From the NCBI GenBank assembly GCA_017464245.1, contig JAFUDV010000066.1:1-37292 (forward strand): a DNA stretch of 37,292 nucleotides. The letters run 5' to 3'. The notes below the pieces were generated by a model. The model saw nothing but the letters and a program-made list of their open reading frames with translations. It was not told the DNA's origin and searched no databases. This stretch comes from Bacteroidales bacterium (GTDB taxonomy: Bacteria; Bacteroidota; Bacteroidia; Bacteroidales; UBA932). Both the position numbers and the translations under genes were made by a program. Shown here piece after piece: positions 17,512-26,271 of the stretch (within the stretch, counting starts at the first letter, position 1; every line of letters begins with the position of its first letter).

Positions 17512-20040
17512 ATGAAAAAGATCATCTCCCTCCTGTTCCTCCTTACCGCTTTCTCCCTGGGCGTACAGGCCCAGATCCTGTCCAGTGCCACCCCCGAGGT
17601 CGATTCCGTCGCTTTTGCGAAGGTCCGCGCCCGGATGGACTCCATCCGGCAATACCGTCCCACGGTGGGGCTCGTCCTCGCCGGCGGCGGCGCCCGCGGC
17701 CTGGCGCACCTGGGCGTCATCAAGTACATGGAGGAGATGGGCATCCCGGTGGACGTGGTCACGGGTACCAGCATGGGCGGCCTCGTGGGCGGCCTGTATG
17801 CCCTGGGCTACAAGCACGACCAGCTGGATTCGCTGGTGCGCGAGATCAACTGGCCCGTCATGATGTCGGACAACGTACCGGACGAATACATCTCCTACGA
17901 CCTGAAGAAAAACCGGGATAAATTCATTGTCCGCATTCCGAACCACTATGACGACGAGGACCTGGCGGACCGCCTGAAGAACGAGCGGATCGCCGAAAAG
18001 ATGGCCAAGGAATCCGGCAGCAACTCGGCCGACATGCTCAAGGAATCCATGGCCCGGATGGGAGCCGGGATGCCGGACGGCTACCTGTACGGCCTCAATG
18101 TCCGGAACATGCTCAGCAGCGTGAGCGTCGGCTACCAGGACAGCCTGAGTTTCGCGGACCTGCCCATCCCCTTCGCCTGTGTCGCGACGGACCTCTATGC
18201 CATGACGCCCAAGTACTGGACCTCCGGGAACATTACCGACGCCCTGCGTTCCACGATGGCCATCCCCTTCTATTTCAGGGCTGTCCGCAAGAACGGGGAA
18301 GTGCTGCTGGACGGCGGCATGCGGAACAATTTCCCGGCGGACATCGCCAAGGCCATGGGGGCGGACATCATCATCGGGTCCGACATGTCCATCCACCGCG
18401 AGCTGAACGAGCTCAACACCCCGGTGGACTTCCTCCTGCAGACGATCACCCTCCTGGCCTCCTCCGCCAACGGTCCCGCCCGCAAGATGCTGGACCTGGA
18501 CGTCCATCATGAACTGAAGGGATACACCATGCTTTCCTTCGACGACGAGAGTGTCGATGACATCATCGACCAGGGCTACAGGAACGCCCGGGCGAACAAG
18601 GAACTGTTCGAGGCCATCGCGGCCGCCGTGGCCGGCAAGGCCGACCCCGCCGTCTCCCGGCATGTCCCGGCGGTGAACCTCGCCCAGGGAAAGGTGCGGG
18701 TGAAGGAACTCCGGTTCGAGGGAATCGGCCAGCGTGAGGAGGAACGGATCCAGTACAGGCGCGACATCCCCAAGGACGGCCTGTACGACCGGGCGACCGT
18801 CGAGCGGATCCTGAACGACATCTACGGCACCAACGCCTTCGAAGCCGTCACCTACCACATGGAAGGGAGCGAAGAGCCCTATACCCTGGTCTTCGAATGC
18901 CAGAAGGGACAGACGAACGAGTTCGCCCTGGGTCTCCGGGCCGATATGGACGAGACCGTGGCCATCGCTCTCCGCTACGGCCTGGGCACGCGCCGGCTCA
19001 CCGGCATGCGCATGATGGCGGATCTCAAACTGGGCACGAATCCCTCCCTGTCGGTGGACTGGGGCACGAAATCCCGGATCGGGCTTCCCTCCTACGGACT
19101 CGTCGCCCGCGCCGGCCTGATGAATGCGCTGGTCGGCTGGGTGGGCGAAACCAACTACCGGCTGTTCACCACGGCCCTGGACGCTTACCTGGAGGACACC
19201 ATGATCCGGAACGGAAACGTGCGGGTGGGCGTGACGGCCGAGATGACCCCCTATGAGCACCGGCTGGGGGTGAGCGACCTGGTGTCGAGCTGGAACTGGA
19301 AGTGCTACTGGCTCTCGGGATTCGCGAGATTCAAGTACGAGACCTTCGACGATGGCTATTTCCCCACACGGGGCGTACGCTTTACCTTGAACGGACGGTA
19401 TGTCTTCAAGGGAAAGAGGAGGGTCGAGGATCAGGACGAATGGTACGACGACTGGGGCGGTTTCGTTCCCGACGAGACGCTCGCCGAGGCCCGGAGCGAC
19501 GATCCGGGAGAGGTGACTCCGGATGACGAGGGTCCCGGACCGGAAATCCCCGAGGATTGGGATCCCTATAAGAAAGTGACCCCCTACGGCAGCGTCCTGG
19601 GCAGCATCGAGGCCGCTTTCTCCATCGGGGACTCCTTCAGCATCCTTCCCAGCCTGTACATGGGATTCAATACGATGCAGATGTCTTCGTTCATGCATCC
19701 GCAGCATTGTGTCGTCGTGGGCGGCATGATGCCTGGCCGTTACACCGAACGGCAGATCCCCTTCTTCGGATTCCCCATCGGATACCGGTCCACCAGCCGG
19801 GTCACGACCGTGCCCAGGCTGGACCTGAGATACCGTTTCCTCCGCAAGAATTTCGTATCGGCCAGGGCTTCGGCCTTCCTCCGGGACGACACGTTCCGGG
19901 ATCTGTTCCTCGGTGAGCCGATCTATGCCTTCGGTGCGGAATACGCCCGCCAGTCCATCGTGGGACCGCTCCGGTTCGCCGTCCAGTGGTGCAACATCAA
20001 CGGTCTTACCGCCTACGCCTCCATCGGTTTCGACTTTTAA
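17512..20040 (+). CDS. Patatin-like phospholipase with POTRA and outer-membrane beta-barrel (type Vd layout)
   Basis: This 842-residue protein starts at the ATG at 17512, which begins a proper signal peptide (MKKIISLLFLLTAFSLGVQAQ); the frame is open from 17494. The patatin domain, about residues 48-330, has the oxyanion-hole GGGARG near 58, the nucleophile elbow G85-T-S87-M-G, and the dyad Asp267 in DGG. A POTRA-like segment (KVRVKELRFEGIGQREEE) begins near 390, and an Omp85-type barrel runs from about 470 to the terminal Phe-Asp-Phe. The family is PlpD-like: an outer-membrane lipid hydrolase, probably phospholipase A1. An acidic, Pro-rich insertion of about 55 residues lies within the barrel (about 636-690). 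It has its own promoter region and probably no functional tie to the flanking PULs. Confidence 0.9.
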   Translation: MKKIISLLFLLTAFSLGVQAQILSSATPEVDSVAFAKVRARMDSIRQYRPTVGLVLAGGGARGLAHLGVIKYMEEMGIPVDVVTGTSMGGLVGGLYALGYKHDQLDSLVREINWPVMMSDNVPDEYISYDLKKNRDKFIVRIPNHYDDEDLADRLKNERIAEKMAKESGSNSADMLKESMARMGAGMPDGYLYGLNVRNMLSSVSVGYQDSLSFADLPIPFACVATDLYAMTPKYWTSGNITDALRSTMAIPFYFRAVRKNGEVLLDGGMRNNFPADIAKAMGADIIIGSDMSIHRELNELNTPVDFLLQTITLLASSANGPARKMLDLDVHHELKGYTMLSFDDESVDDIIDQGYRNARANKELFEAIAAAVAGKADPAVSRHVPAVNLAQGKVRVKELRFEGIGQREEERIQYRRDIPKDGLYDRATVERILNDIYGTNAFEAVTYHMEGSEEPYTLVFECQKGQTNEFALGLRADMDETVAIALRYGLGTRRLTGMRMMADLKLGTNPSLSVDWGTKSRIGLPSYGLVARAGLMNALVGWVGETNYRLFTTALDAYLEDTMIRNGNVRVGVTAEMTPYEHRLGVSDLVSSWNWKCYWLSGFARFKYETFDDGYFPTRGVRFTLNGRYVFKGKRRVEDQDEWYDDWGGFVPDETLAEARSDDPGEVTPDDEGPGPEIPEDWDPYKKVTPYGSVLGSIEAAFSIGDSFSILPSLYMGFNTMQMSSFMHPQHCVVVGGMMPGRYTERQIPFFGFPIGYRSTSRVTTVPRLDLRYRFLRKNFVSARASAFLRDDTFRDLFLGEPIYAFGAEYARQSIVGPLRFAVQWCNINGLTAYASIGFDF

Positions 20041-20059
20041 CCGTCTCCTTCCCGGCGGC

Positions 20060-20094
20060 TTGTCCGGGACAAATGGCCAAGGCTCTTGTCCAAG
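20060..20094 (+). promoter_or_regulatory. Possible operator: TTGTCC repeats upstream of the fucosidase promoter
   Basis: A 13-base perfect palindrome (TTGTCCGGGACAA, 20060-20072) is followed by a second TTGTCC at 20086-20091, 26 bases downstream of the first and overlapping the -33 element. That second copy is part of CTTGtcCAAG. The spacing of about two and a half helical turns and the overlap with the promoter suggest a regulator-binding site. No T-tract follows the palindrome, so it is not a terminator. Confidence 0.35.
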
Positions 20095-20116
20095 TGATGA
20101 AAATTGAGTATCTTTG
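20086..20116 (+). promoter_or_regulatory. Bacteroidetes-type promoter of the second PUL
   Basis: TATCTTTG at 20109-20116 is a perfect match to the -7 consensus TAnnTTTG, and TTG at 20086-20088 lies 20 bases upstream in the -33 position. The expected start near 20123 leaves a short leader to the ATG at 20138, which also supports that start codon. Confidence 0.72.
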
Positions 20117-20137
20117 TGGTGCCAACCATAATAACCA

Positions 20138-21967
20138 ATGATACTTAGTTTTCATCTTTTTTACAAAAAGGTACTCGTTTTTCCAATCGCGGTTCTCCTT
20201 TCCGGAGCCTGCTCGTCATGCTCGGAAACGGCTCCGGTGCAGGAAGATACGAGGGGCGGAAAGACCGTCCCGGTGACGGGGGTGAACCTCCTGAAGAACA
20301 CCCTCGAACTTACCATAGGGGACGTGACCCGGCTGGGGATCAAGGTGACCCCTTCGAACGCCACGAACCCCCGCGTGACCTGGAGTATCGACGATACGGC
20401 CGTGGCGACGGTGGAAAAGGAGAGCGGAGCGATCAAGGCCGTCAGTGCCGGCAGCGCCGTCCTCACCGTGACGACCGTGGACGGCGGATTCACCGACTCC
20501 TGCACGCTGACGGTGAAGGAGACGGCGACGCCTTCGCAGCCCACTCCCACCGATCCCGGCGCCCCCGCCGCCTATGGGGCCGTGCCTACGGAGGGCCAGC
20601 TGGCCTGGCAGCGCCAGGAACTCCTGATGTTCTACCACTACGGTCAGGCCACCTTCTCCGGCTGGGACGGCGAGAACCCTACCTGCAACGGAAAGCCCTG
20701 GTCCGAGAGCCTCCTTCTCCAGAATTACGCTCCCGCGACGGTGGATGCGGACCAGTGGGTGAAGGTGGCGAAGGACAACGGCTTCGGCGAGGTGATCATC
20801 ACGGCCAAGCACCATGACGGCTTCTGCCTGTGGGACAATCCCGAAAGCACGACGGACGTGGCCAACGCTGCCTGCAAGAACCATACGGACGTGGTCCAGG
20901 CTGTCCGCGACGCCTGCAACAAGTACGGCGTGAACATGGGCATCTATCTCTCCCCGTGGGACCGGATGATCGAGGTTTCCGGGAAGAGCACGTCCCAGTA
21001 TGAGACGATGTACAAGAACGCCCTCAAGGACTTGATGACCCGTTATGCTCCGGTCGTGGAGATGTGGTTCGACGGCAACCATGCCGGAAACTTCGACTGG
21101 CCGGCGGTGAACAGGACCGTGCTGGATGTCAACGACCAGTGCGTCATCTTCTCCAACGGCGGTCCCGGCTGCCGCTGGGTGGGCAACGAGCAGGGTGTCG
21201 CCGGCGAGACCAACTGGTCCACCCTCGACCGCGAGGGCCGCGGTCTCACCCCGGGCAACCTGCCCGGCAACTACGAGTCCTACCTGGGCTCCGGCGACAA
21301 GGGCGCCTCGTCCTGGGTCCCTGCCGAGTGCGACTTCTCCATCCAGCAGATCGGCGACCCCAACGGCTGGTTCTACGGCGCGAACGACAGCCGGAAGACC
21401 GCCCGCGACCTGATGGAACTCTACTACAAGAGCGTGGGCCGCAACTCCGTGTTCCTGATGAACGTCCCGCCGTCCGACAAGGGCGTCATCGACGCGAAGG
21501 AAGTGAAGGTCATCGAAGAATTCACGAAGATGCGCCAGGCGGTGTTCGCCACGAACCTCGCTGACGGAGCCACCGCCTCGGCCTCCAGCATCCGCGGCAA
21601 CTATGCCGAGAAATACGGCCCCCAGCACCTCCTGGACGGGGATCCGGACACCTATTTCGCCACGGGTGACGACGTGAAGACCGTGGACATCGAGTTCACC
21701 CTCGCGGGCGCCAGGACCTTCAACCGCGTCCAGCTGCAGGAGTACATCGCCCTGGGCCAGCGGGTGGAAAGCTTCGACATCCAGGTCCATGTGAACGGCG
21801 CCTGGCAGTCCTGGGGAAGCGGCGCCAAGACCACCATCGGCCACAAGCGGATCATCCTGGGAGGCCGCGTGACGGCCGACGCCGTGCGCATTTCCATCAA
21901 GTCCTCCCTGGCCTGCCCGGTCCTGAGCGGCTTCGCCCTGTATGACGATACCGTTTCCGGCTTATGA
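20138..21967 (+). CDS. Alpha-L-fucosidase, GH29, with Big_2 and F5/8C-like domains, probable lipoprotein
   Basis: This 609-residue secreted enzyme should remove alpha-linked fucose from glycans. The N-terminus is hydrophobic and ends in SGACSSC, a probable lipidation site. Residues about 44-127 form a Big_2 Ig-like domain (PSNATNPRVTWSIDDTAVATV). The GH29 catalytic domain, about 145-455, has MFYHYGQATFSGW, ITAKHHDGFCLWD, GIYLSPWD, and VVEMWFDGN with the predicted nucleophile Asp312; the late FLMNVPPSDKGVID is also typical. Residues about 475-608 resemble an F5/8-type C (CBM32-like) domain (YGPQHLLDGDPDTYFATG). The sequence suggests the alpha-1,3/4-active branch of GH29 but does not settle it. 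It is the first gene of the second PUL and overlaps the next gene by four bases. Confidence 0.9.
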   Translation: MILSFHLFYKKVLVFPIAVLLSGACSSCSETAPVQEDTRGGKTVPVTGVNLLKNTLELTIGDVTRLGIKVTPSNATNPRVTWSIDDTAVATVEKESGAIKAVSAGSAVLTVTTVDGGFTDSCTLTVKETATPSQPTPTDPGAPAAYGAVPTEGQLAWQRQELLMFYHYGQATFSGWDGENPTCNGKPWSESLLLQNYAPATVDADQWVKVAKDNGFGEVIITAKHHDGFCLWDNPESTTDVANAACKNHTDVVQAVRDACNKYGVNMGIYLSPWDRMIEVSGKSTSQYETMYKNALKDLMTRYAPVVEMWFDGNHAGNFDWPAVNRTVLDVNDQCVIFSNGGPGCRWVGNEQGVAGETNWSTLDREGRGLTPGNLPGNYESYLGSGDKGASSWVPAECDFSIQQIGDPNGWFYGANDSRKTARDLMELYYKSVGRNSVFLMNVPPSDKGVIDAKEVKVIEEFTKMRQAVFATNLADGATASASSIRGNYAEKYGPQHLLDGDPDTYFATGDDVKTVDIEFTLAGARTFNRVQLQEYIALGQRVESFDIQVHVNGAWQSWGSGAKTTIGHKRIILGGRVTADAVRISIKSSLACPVLSGFALYDDTVSGL

Positions 21968-22701
21968 GGAGACGGCTGATCCTCCTGCTGCTCGCAGCGG
22001 CCGCCGCGTGCGCGCCCAAGGACGGTATCCGGACCATCCGGACCGTCGAAGGGAAGGATGCGGACCTGGGGAAGATCCTGGAGGCTGACGGTCCCGTGAC
22101 CGTCCGGCTCGTGGCGAAGAGCGAGCTCTCCGACACCCTGTATCCCGTCCAGCTGTACACCCCCTGCGGATGCACCGAGGCGCGGTTCGACCGCAAACCG
22201 GTCGCGCCCGGCGAGGACGAGGTGATCGAAGTGACCTACAATCCCGCCTACCGGCCCGGGCCCATGCGGGAGGAGGTCCAGGTCCAGTACCGGAACTCCC
22301 CGGTGAAGGTGCGCACCTTCGCCATCAAGGGCCGGGTCGTGGGCTTCAACCATCCCATCGAGGAAGACCGCCCCTATGCCTATGGCGGGGGACTGTACAT
22401 GAGCCATAAGGTCCTGAGCTACGGCGCCTTGCGCCCTGGCGAGACGGGCGATTTCTTTTTCCGCCACGGCAACGGGAACACCCGCAGGGCCCGGATCGAA
22501 TTCGACATCCCCGATGCGTGGAAACCCTATCTCCGGATGCGCCAGCCCGGCAGGATGAAGGCCGACGAGCGCGACACCATCCATGTGAAGTTCACGATGC
22601 CCGACGGGCTGGATTCCGTGGAATTCACCGTCCAGCCCCGCGTGGACGGGAAGCCCACGGAAGAGGTCCTGACCGTCCGGGCGTACAAGAAACAACAATA
22701 A
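21964..22701 (+). CDS. DUF1573 domain lipoprotein
   Basis: This 245-residue protein has a short lipoprotein signal (Cys16 in AAAAC). The DUF1573 signature is visible: LYTPCGCTEARFDRKPVAPGEDEVIEVTYNP, about residues 60-95, then a strand ending in TFAIKGRVVGF. A second beta-rich domain, about 130-240, includes FFFRHGNGNTRRARIEFD. DUF1573 domains adopt an ASPM/SPD-2/Hydin-like Ig fold and are common in Bacteroidetes, but no activity is established. Its ATG overlaps the fucosidase stop (ATGA), so the two are translationally coupled. Its role in the PUL is unknown; it could be a periplasmic or surface assembly factor. Confidence 0.78.
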   Translation: MRRRLILLLLAAAAACAPKDGIRTIRTVEGKDADLGKILEADGPVTVRLVAKSELSDTLYPVQLYTPCGCTEARFDRKPVAPGEDEVIEVTYNPAYRPGPMREEVQVQYRNSPVKVRTFAIKGRVVGFNHPIEEDRPYAYGGGLYMSHKVLSYGALRPGETGDFFFRHGNGNTRRARIEFDIPDAWKPYLRMRQPGRMKADERDTIHVKFTMPDGLDSVEFTVQPRVDGKPTEEVLTVRAYKKQQ

Positions 22702-22732
22702 TCCTTTTATATATTAACCAACCAAACACCTT

Positions 22733-25700
22733 ATGAGTTTCCAACTTAAGAAAGTCCTGACAGGGGTCCTCGCGGCCGCTGCGGGGCTGTTCATCACTGG
22801 CGGACTCGCCCTGGCCCAGAACCGGACCATCACGGGTACCGTCACGGATGACTACGGTGAACCGCTCATCGGCGCCAGCGTCGTCGTGGAGGGGGACAGC
22901 TCGACAGGATCCATCACCGACCTGGACGGTCGTTATTCCATCACCGTCCCGGCCACGGTGGAGGCCCTGCGCTTCTCCTACATCGGCCAGGAAGACGTCG
23001 TGGAGCAGATCGGAGGCCGTTCGGTCATCAATGTCACCCTGGCAGCGGCCAACAACGTCCTGAACGCGACGGTGGTCACCGCCATGGGCATCCGAAAGGA
23101 GGAGAAATCCCTCTCCTACAACGTCCAGCAGGCCAAGATCGAGACCGTGAGCCCGGTGGGCTCCTTCGTGAACGGCCTGAACGGAAAGGTGGCCGGTGTC
23201 TCCATCAGCCAGTCTTCCACGGGCGCGGGCGGCGCATCCCGTATCGTGATGCGCGGTTCCAAGTCCATCTCCAACAACAACAACGCGCTGTACGTGATCG
23301 ACGGTATCCCGATGCAGAGCCTCCGCGGCTCCCAGCCGGAAGGCGTCTATGCCGGCGCCGGCCAGACCGGTGACGTGCTCGGTTCCCTGAACCAGGACGA
23401 CATCGAGTCCATCTCCGTCCTCTCCGGTCCGTCCGCGGCGGCCCTGTACGGTGCCAACGCGGCGAACGGCGTCATCATCATCACCACCAAGAAGGGCGGC
23501 AAGGACCGCCTGGACATCGACTACTCCAACTCCACGACCTTCTCCCGCGCGTACGTGATGCCGCAGTTCCAGAACACCTACGGCCCGTCCTCGCCCGGTT
23601 CCTACTACAGCTGGGGCGCGAAGCTGGACACCCCGTCCGCCTACAATCCGCGTGACTTCTTCCAGACGGGCGTGAACGAGGTGAACTCCCTCTCCCTGTC
23701 CACGGGTACGGAGCGCAGCCAGACCTATGTGTCCGCCTCCGTCGCGAACGCACGCGGCATCATCCACAACAACAATGTGGGCCGCTACAACCTCTCCTTC
23801 CGCAACACGACCGACCTCGTGAAGGACATCCTCACGATGGACGTGAACATGACCTACGGCCGCGTGAACGAGCAGAACATGATCGCCCAGGGCGAATACG
23901 GCAACCCGATCGTCCCGGTGTACCTGTTCCCCGCGGGTGACGACTTCTCCAAGGTGGGCGTGTACGAGCGTTACGACACCGGCCGCAACATCAAGACCCA
24001 GTACTGGCCCTACGACTTCGAGCACTCGATGCAGAATCCTTACTGGATCACCGAGCACCAGAAGTGGCAGAACCAGAAGAACCGCATGATGGCTTCCGGC
24101 CAGCTCTCCTACAAGCCCCTGAAGTGGCTCACCCTGAGCACCCGGGCTAAGTACGACCGTACCGACGAGATCCAGGAGCGCAAGTTCGACGCCTCCACGA
24201 ACACCCTCTTCACCGAGGGCTCCAAGCACGGTTTCTACGGCCGCGTGAACCAGTACACCGAGCAGAAGTTCGGAGAAGTCCTCGCCACCTTCAACAAGTA
24301 CTTCGGTGACAACGTGTTCAACCTCACCGGTGTGGTGGGTGCCAACATCGACGACATCACCTTCCGCAGCGACAACGTCTCCGGCCCGCTGAAGACCGTC
24401 AACAACAAGTTCGACTACACCAACATCGACCAGAACAGTTCCCATACGCTGCTCTCCTCCGCAGGTTACCGCTACCAGAACCAGTCCGTGTTCGCGAACG
24501 CCCAGCTGGGCTGGCGCAGCAGGGTCTATCTGGACATGACCTACCGCGTGGACTGGAACTCCGCCCTGTACACGGCCGGCGGCATCACCTATCCGACCGT
24601 GGGCCTTTCCGGCATCGTGACGGAACTGCTCCCGTTCATGAAGAGTTCCTTCTTCCCCTACTGGAAGATCCGCGCCTCCTATTCCGAGGTGGGTAACGCC
24701 CCGGATCCGTCCCTGTTCCTGCTGGATCCCCGCCATGAGCAGGTGAGCGGCAACGTCGCGACCAGCGCCCGCCGCCGCAACACCGAGCTCGTTCCGGAGC
24801 GCACCAAGTCCTGGGAGCTGGGTACGAACATCCACTTCTTCGACAGCAAGGTCCAGCTGGATGCGACGTACTACTATGCCAAGACCTTCAACCAGTTCTT
24901 CGATCCCCGTATCTCCACCACCTCCCTCAACACGGACATGTACCTGAACGGCGGCCGGGTGGACAACACCGGTATCGAGATGGCCCTCCGCTTCGACGAC
25001 AACCGCGGCAAGTGGAACTACGGCACCTATCTCACCTGGACCTGGAACAGGAACAAGATCGTGGACCTGAAGTTCAAGGATCCCGAGAGCGGCACCCTGC
25101 GTGACGGCAACGGACTGCCCATGGGCGGTTTCGGCGGCCTGAACAACTTCCTGTACGAAGGCGGCACCCTGGGAGACGTGTACGTCACGACCATCGCCAC
25201 CGACGAGCACGGCTTCTACCGCCTCAACGCCGACGGCATGATCATCGCCGACTACGACGAGAAGGACATGATCTACGCCGGCTCCACCGACGCCAAGCAC
25301 CGTCTCTCCTGGGGCGGCCACCTGGGCTGGAACGGCCTTACCCTGAACTGGTTGTTCACCGCCCGCCTGGGCGGTATCGCCATCTCCAAGACGCAGGCCA
25401 TCCTGGACTACTACGGCGTGTCCCAGGATACCGCCGACGCCCGCGAGAAGGGTTACTTCGAGTTCAACGGCATGAAGACCTCCGACGTCCAGGGCTACTA
25501 CCAGACCCTGGGCATCCGCGACGGCATCATGAGCCAGTATGTCTATGACGCCACGAACGCCCGTCTGGCCGAACTCTCCCTGAACTATGACCTTCCGGTG
25601 AAGAAGCTCGGTTCCTGGGTCAAGGGCATCACCCTCTCCGTGGTGGGCAACAACCTCGCCATGCTGTACCTCAAGGCCCCGTTCGATCCCGAAATGACCT

Positions 25701-26260
25701 CCAACGTGGGTACTTACAACCAGGGCGTGGACTACTTCATGCAGCCTTCCACCCGCAGCCTCGGCTTCGCGGTGAAGATGCGCTTCGGCGGCAGCACCGC
25801 TTCCGCAGTCACCCCGGCCAGCGCTCCCGTCTATGTTCCTTCCGAGCCCCAGGTGGTCGAGAAGATCGTCGAGAAGGTGGTCGAGAAGGAAGTGGTCAAG
25901 GAGGTCGTGAAGGAAGTCAAGGTCCCGGCCCATACCGTGGACGCCTACAATGACGACCTGTACTTCATCATCGGCAAGGCCGAGATCCGTCCGGAGGAAG
26001 CCCTCAAGCTGGGCCGCATGGTCCAGGTCCTCAACGAGAACCCGGATGCGAAGATCACCGTCACCGGTTACGCCGACAGCGGAACCGGCAACGACCGGAT
26101 CAACACCGTCCTCTCCGCCCGCCGCGCCGCCAAGGTCGTGGACATGCTCGTGGAAGCCGGCATCGACCGGAGCCGGATCACGTCGGGTTCCGTCGCCGGT
26201 GACCGCGATGCATCCCAGAGCCCCGAATCCAACCGCGTCGCCGTATGTATCGTCAAATAA
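22733..26260 (+). CDS. SusC/RagA-family TonB-dependent transporter fused to a C-terminal OmpA-like domain
   Basis: This 1175-residue outer-membrane protein has a signal peptide cleaved near Ala28. A CarboxypepD_reg-like domain (TITGTVTDDYGEPLIGASV, about 31-105) is followed by the plug (ALYVIDGIPM, then AALYGANAANGVIIITTKKG, to about 255) and a barrel to about 1023 that closes with LGFAVKMRFGG. Then, unlike ordinary SusC proteins, a Val/Glu/Lys linker (about 1035-1065) leads to an OmpA-like domain (about 1073-1175). That domain has ITVTGYAD with Asp1115 and LSARRAAKV with Arg1131, matching the Asp/Arg pair that contacts diaminopimelate in OmpA/Pal proteins. The last strand ends NRVAVCIVK. The SusD partner follows. 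It likely imports glycan while tethered to peptidoglycan. One uninterrupted frame covers the fusion. Confidence 0.93.
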   Translation: MSFQLKKVLTGVLAAAAGLFITGGLALAQNRTITGTVTDDYGEPLIGASVVVEGDSSTGSITDLDGRYSITVPATVEALRFSYIGQEDVVEQIGGRSVINVTLAAANNVLNATVVTAMGIRKEEKSLSYNVQQAKIETVSPVGSFVNGLNGKVAGVSISQSSTGAGGASRIVMRGSKSISNNNNALYVIDGIPMQSLRGSQPEGVYAGAGQTGDVLGSLNQDDIESISVLSGPSAAALYGANAANGVIIITTKKGGKDRLDIDYSNSTTFSRAYVMPQFQNTYGPSSPGSYYSWGAKLDTPSAYNPRDFFQTGVNEVNSLSLSTGTERSQTYVSASVANARGIIHNNNVGRYNLSFRNTTDLVKDILTMDVNMTYGRVNEQNMIAQGEYGNPIVPVYLFPAGDDFSKVGVYERYDTGRNIKTQYWPYDFEHSMQNPYWITEHQKWQNQKNRMMASGQLSYKPLKWLTLSTRAKYDRTDEIQERKFDASTNTLFTEGSKHGFYGRVNQYTEQKFGEVLATFNKYFGDNVFNLTGVVGANIDDITFRSDNVSGPLKTVNNKFDYTNIDQNSSHTLLSSAGYRYQNQSVFANAQLGWRSRVYLDMTYRVDWNSALYTAGGITYPTVGLSGIVTELLPFMKSSFFPYWKIRASYSEVGNAPDPSLFLLDPRHEQVSGNVATSARRRNTELVPERTKSWELGTNIHFFDSKVQLDATYYYAKTFNQFFDPRISTTSLNTDMYLNGGRVDNTGIEMALRFDDNRGKWNYGTYLTWTWNRNKIVDLKFKDPESGTLRDGNGLPMGGFGGLNNFLYEGGTLGDVYVTTIATDEHGFYRLNADGMIIADYDEKDMIYAGSTDAKHRLSWGGHLGWNGLTLNWLFTARLGGIAISKTQAILDYYGVSQDTADAREKGYFEFNGMKTSDVQGYYQTLGIRDGIMSQYVYDATNARLAELSLNYDLPVKKLGSWVKGITLSVVGNNLAMLYLKAPFDPEMTSNVGTYNQGVDYFMQPSTRSLGFAVKMRFGGSTASAVTPASAPVYVPSEPQVVEKIVEKVVEKEVVKEVVKEVKVPAHTVDAYNDDLYFIIGKAEIRPEEALKLGRMVQVLNENPDAKITVTGYADSGTGNDRINTVLSARRAAKVVDMLVEAGIDRSRITSGSVAGDRDASQSPESNRVAVCIVK

Positions 26261-26271
26261 GCATGTGCCCT

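Noticed and set aside
11367-17774. Antisense open frame of 2135 codons on the minus strand, across five plus-strand genes and a terminator
   Set aside because: It mirrors the strong G/C third-position bias of the real genes, which removes stop codons from one antisense frame. Its translation is low-complexity Val/Gly/His/Arg without domains, and the plus-strand genes are well supported. The minus-strand frames at 4621-6474, 6398-8113, 8180-9901, 17485-19707, 22625-25933, 26068-27969 and 30309-32888 are rejected for the same reason.
20051-20072. Hairpin CCCGG...CCGGG after the patatin gene as a terminator
   Set aside because: The stem is only five bases and no T-tract follows. The TTGTCC palindrome is better read as a regulatory site. 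I see no clear terminator for the patatin gene.
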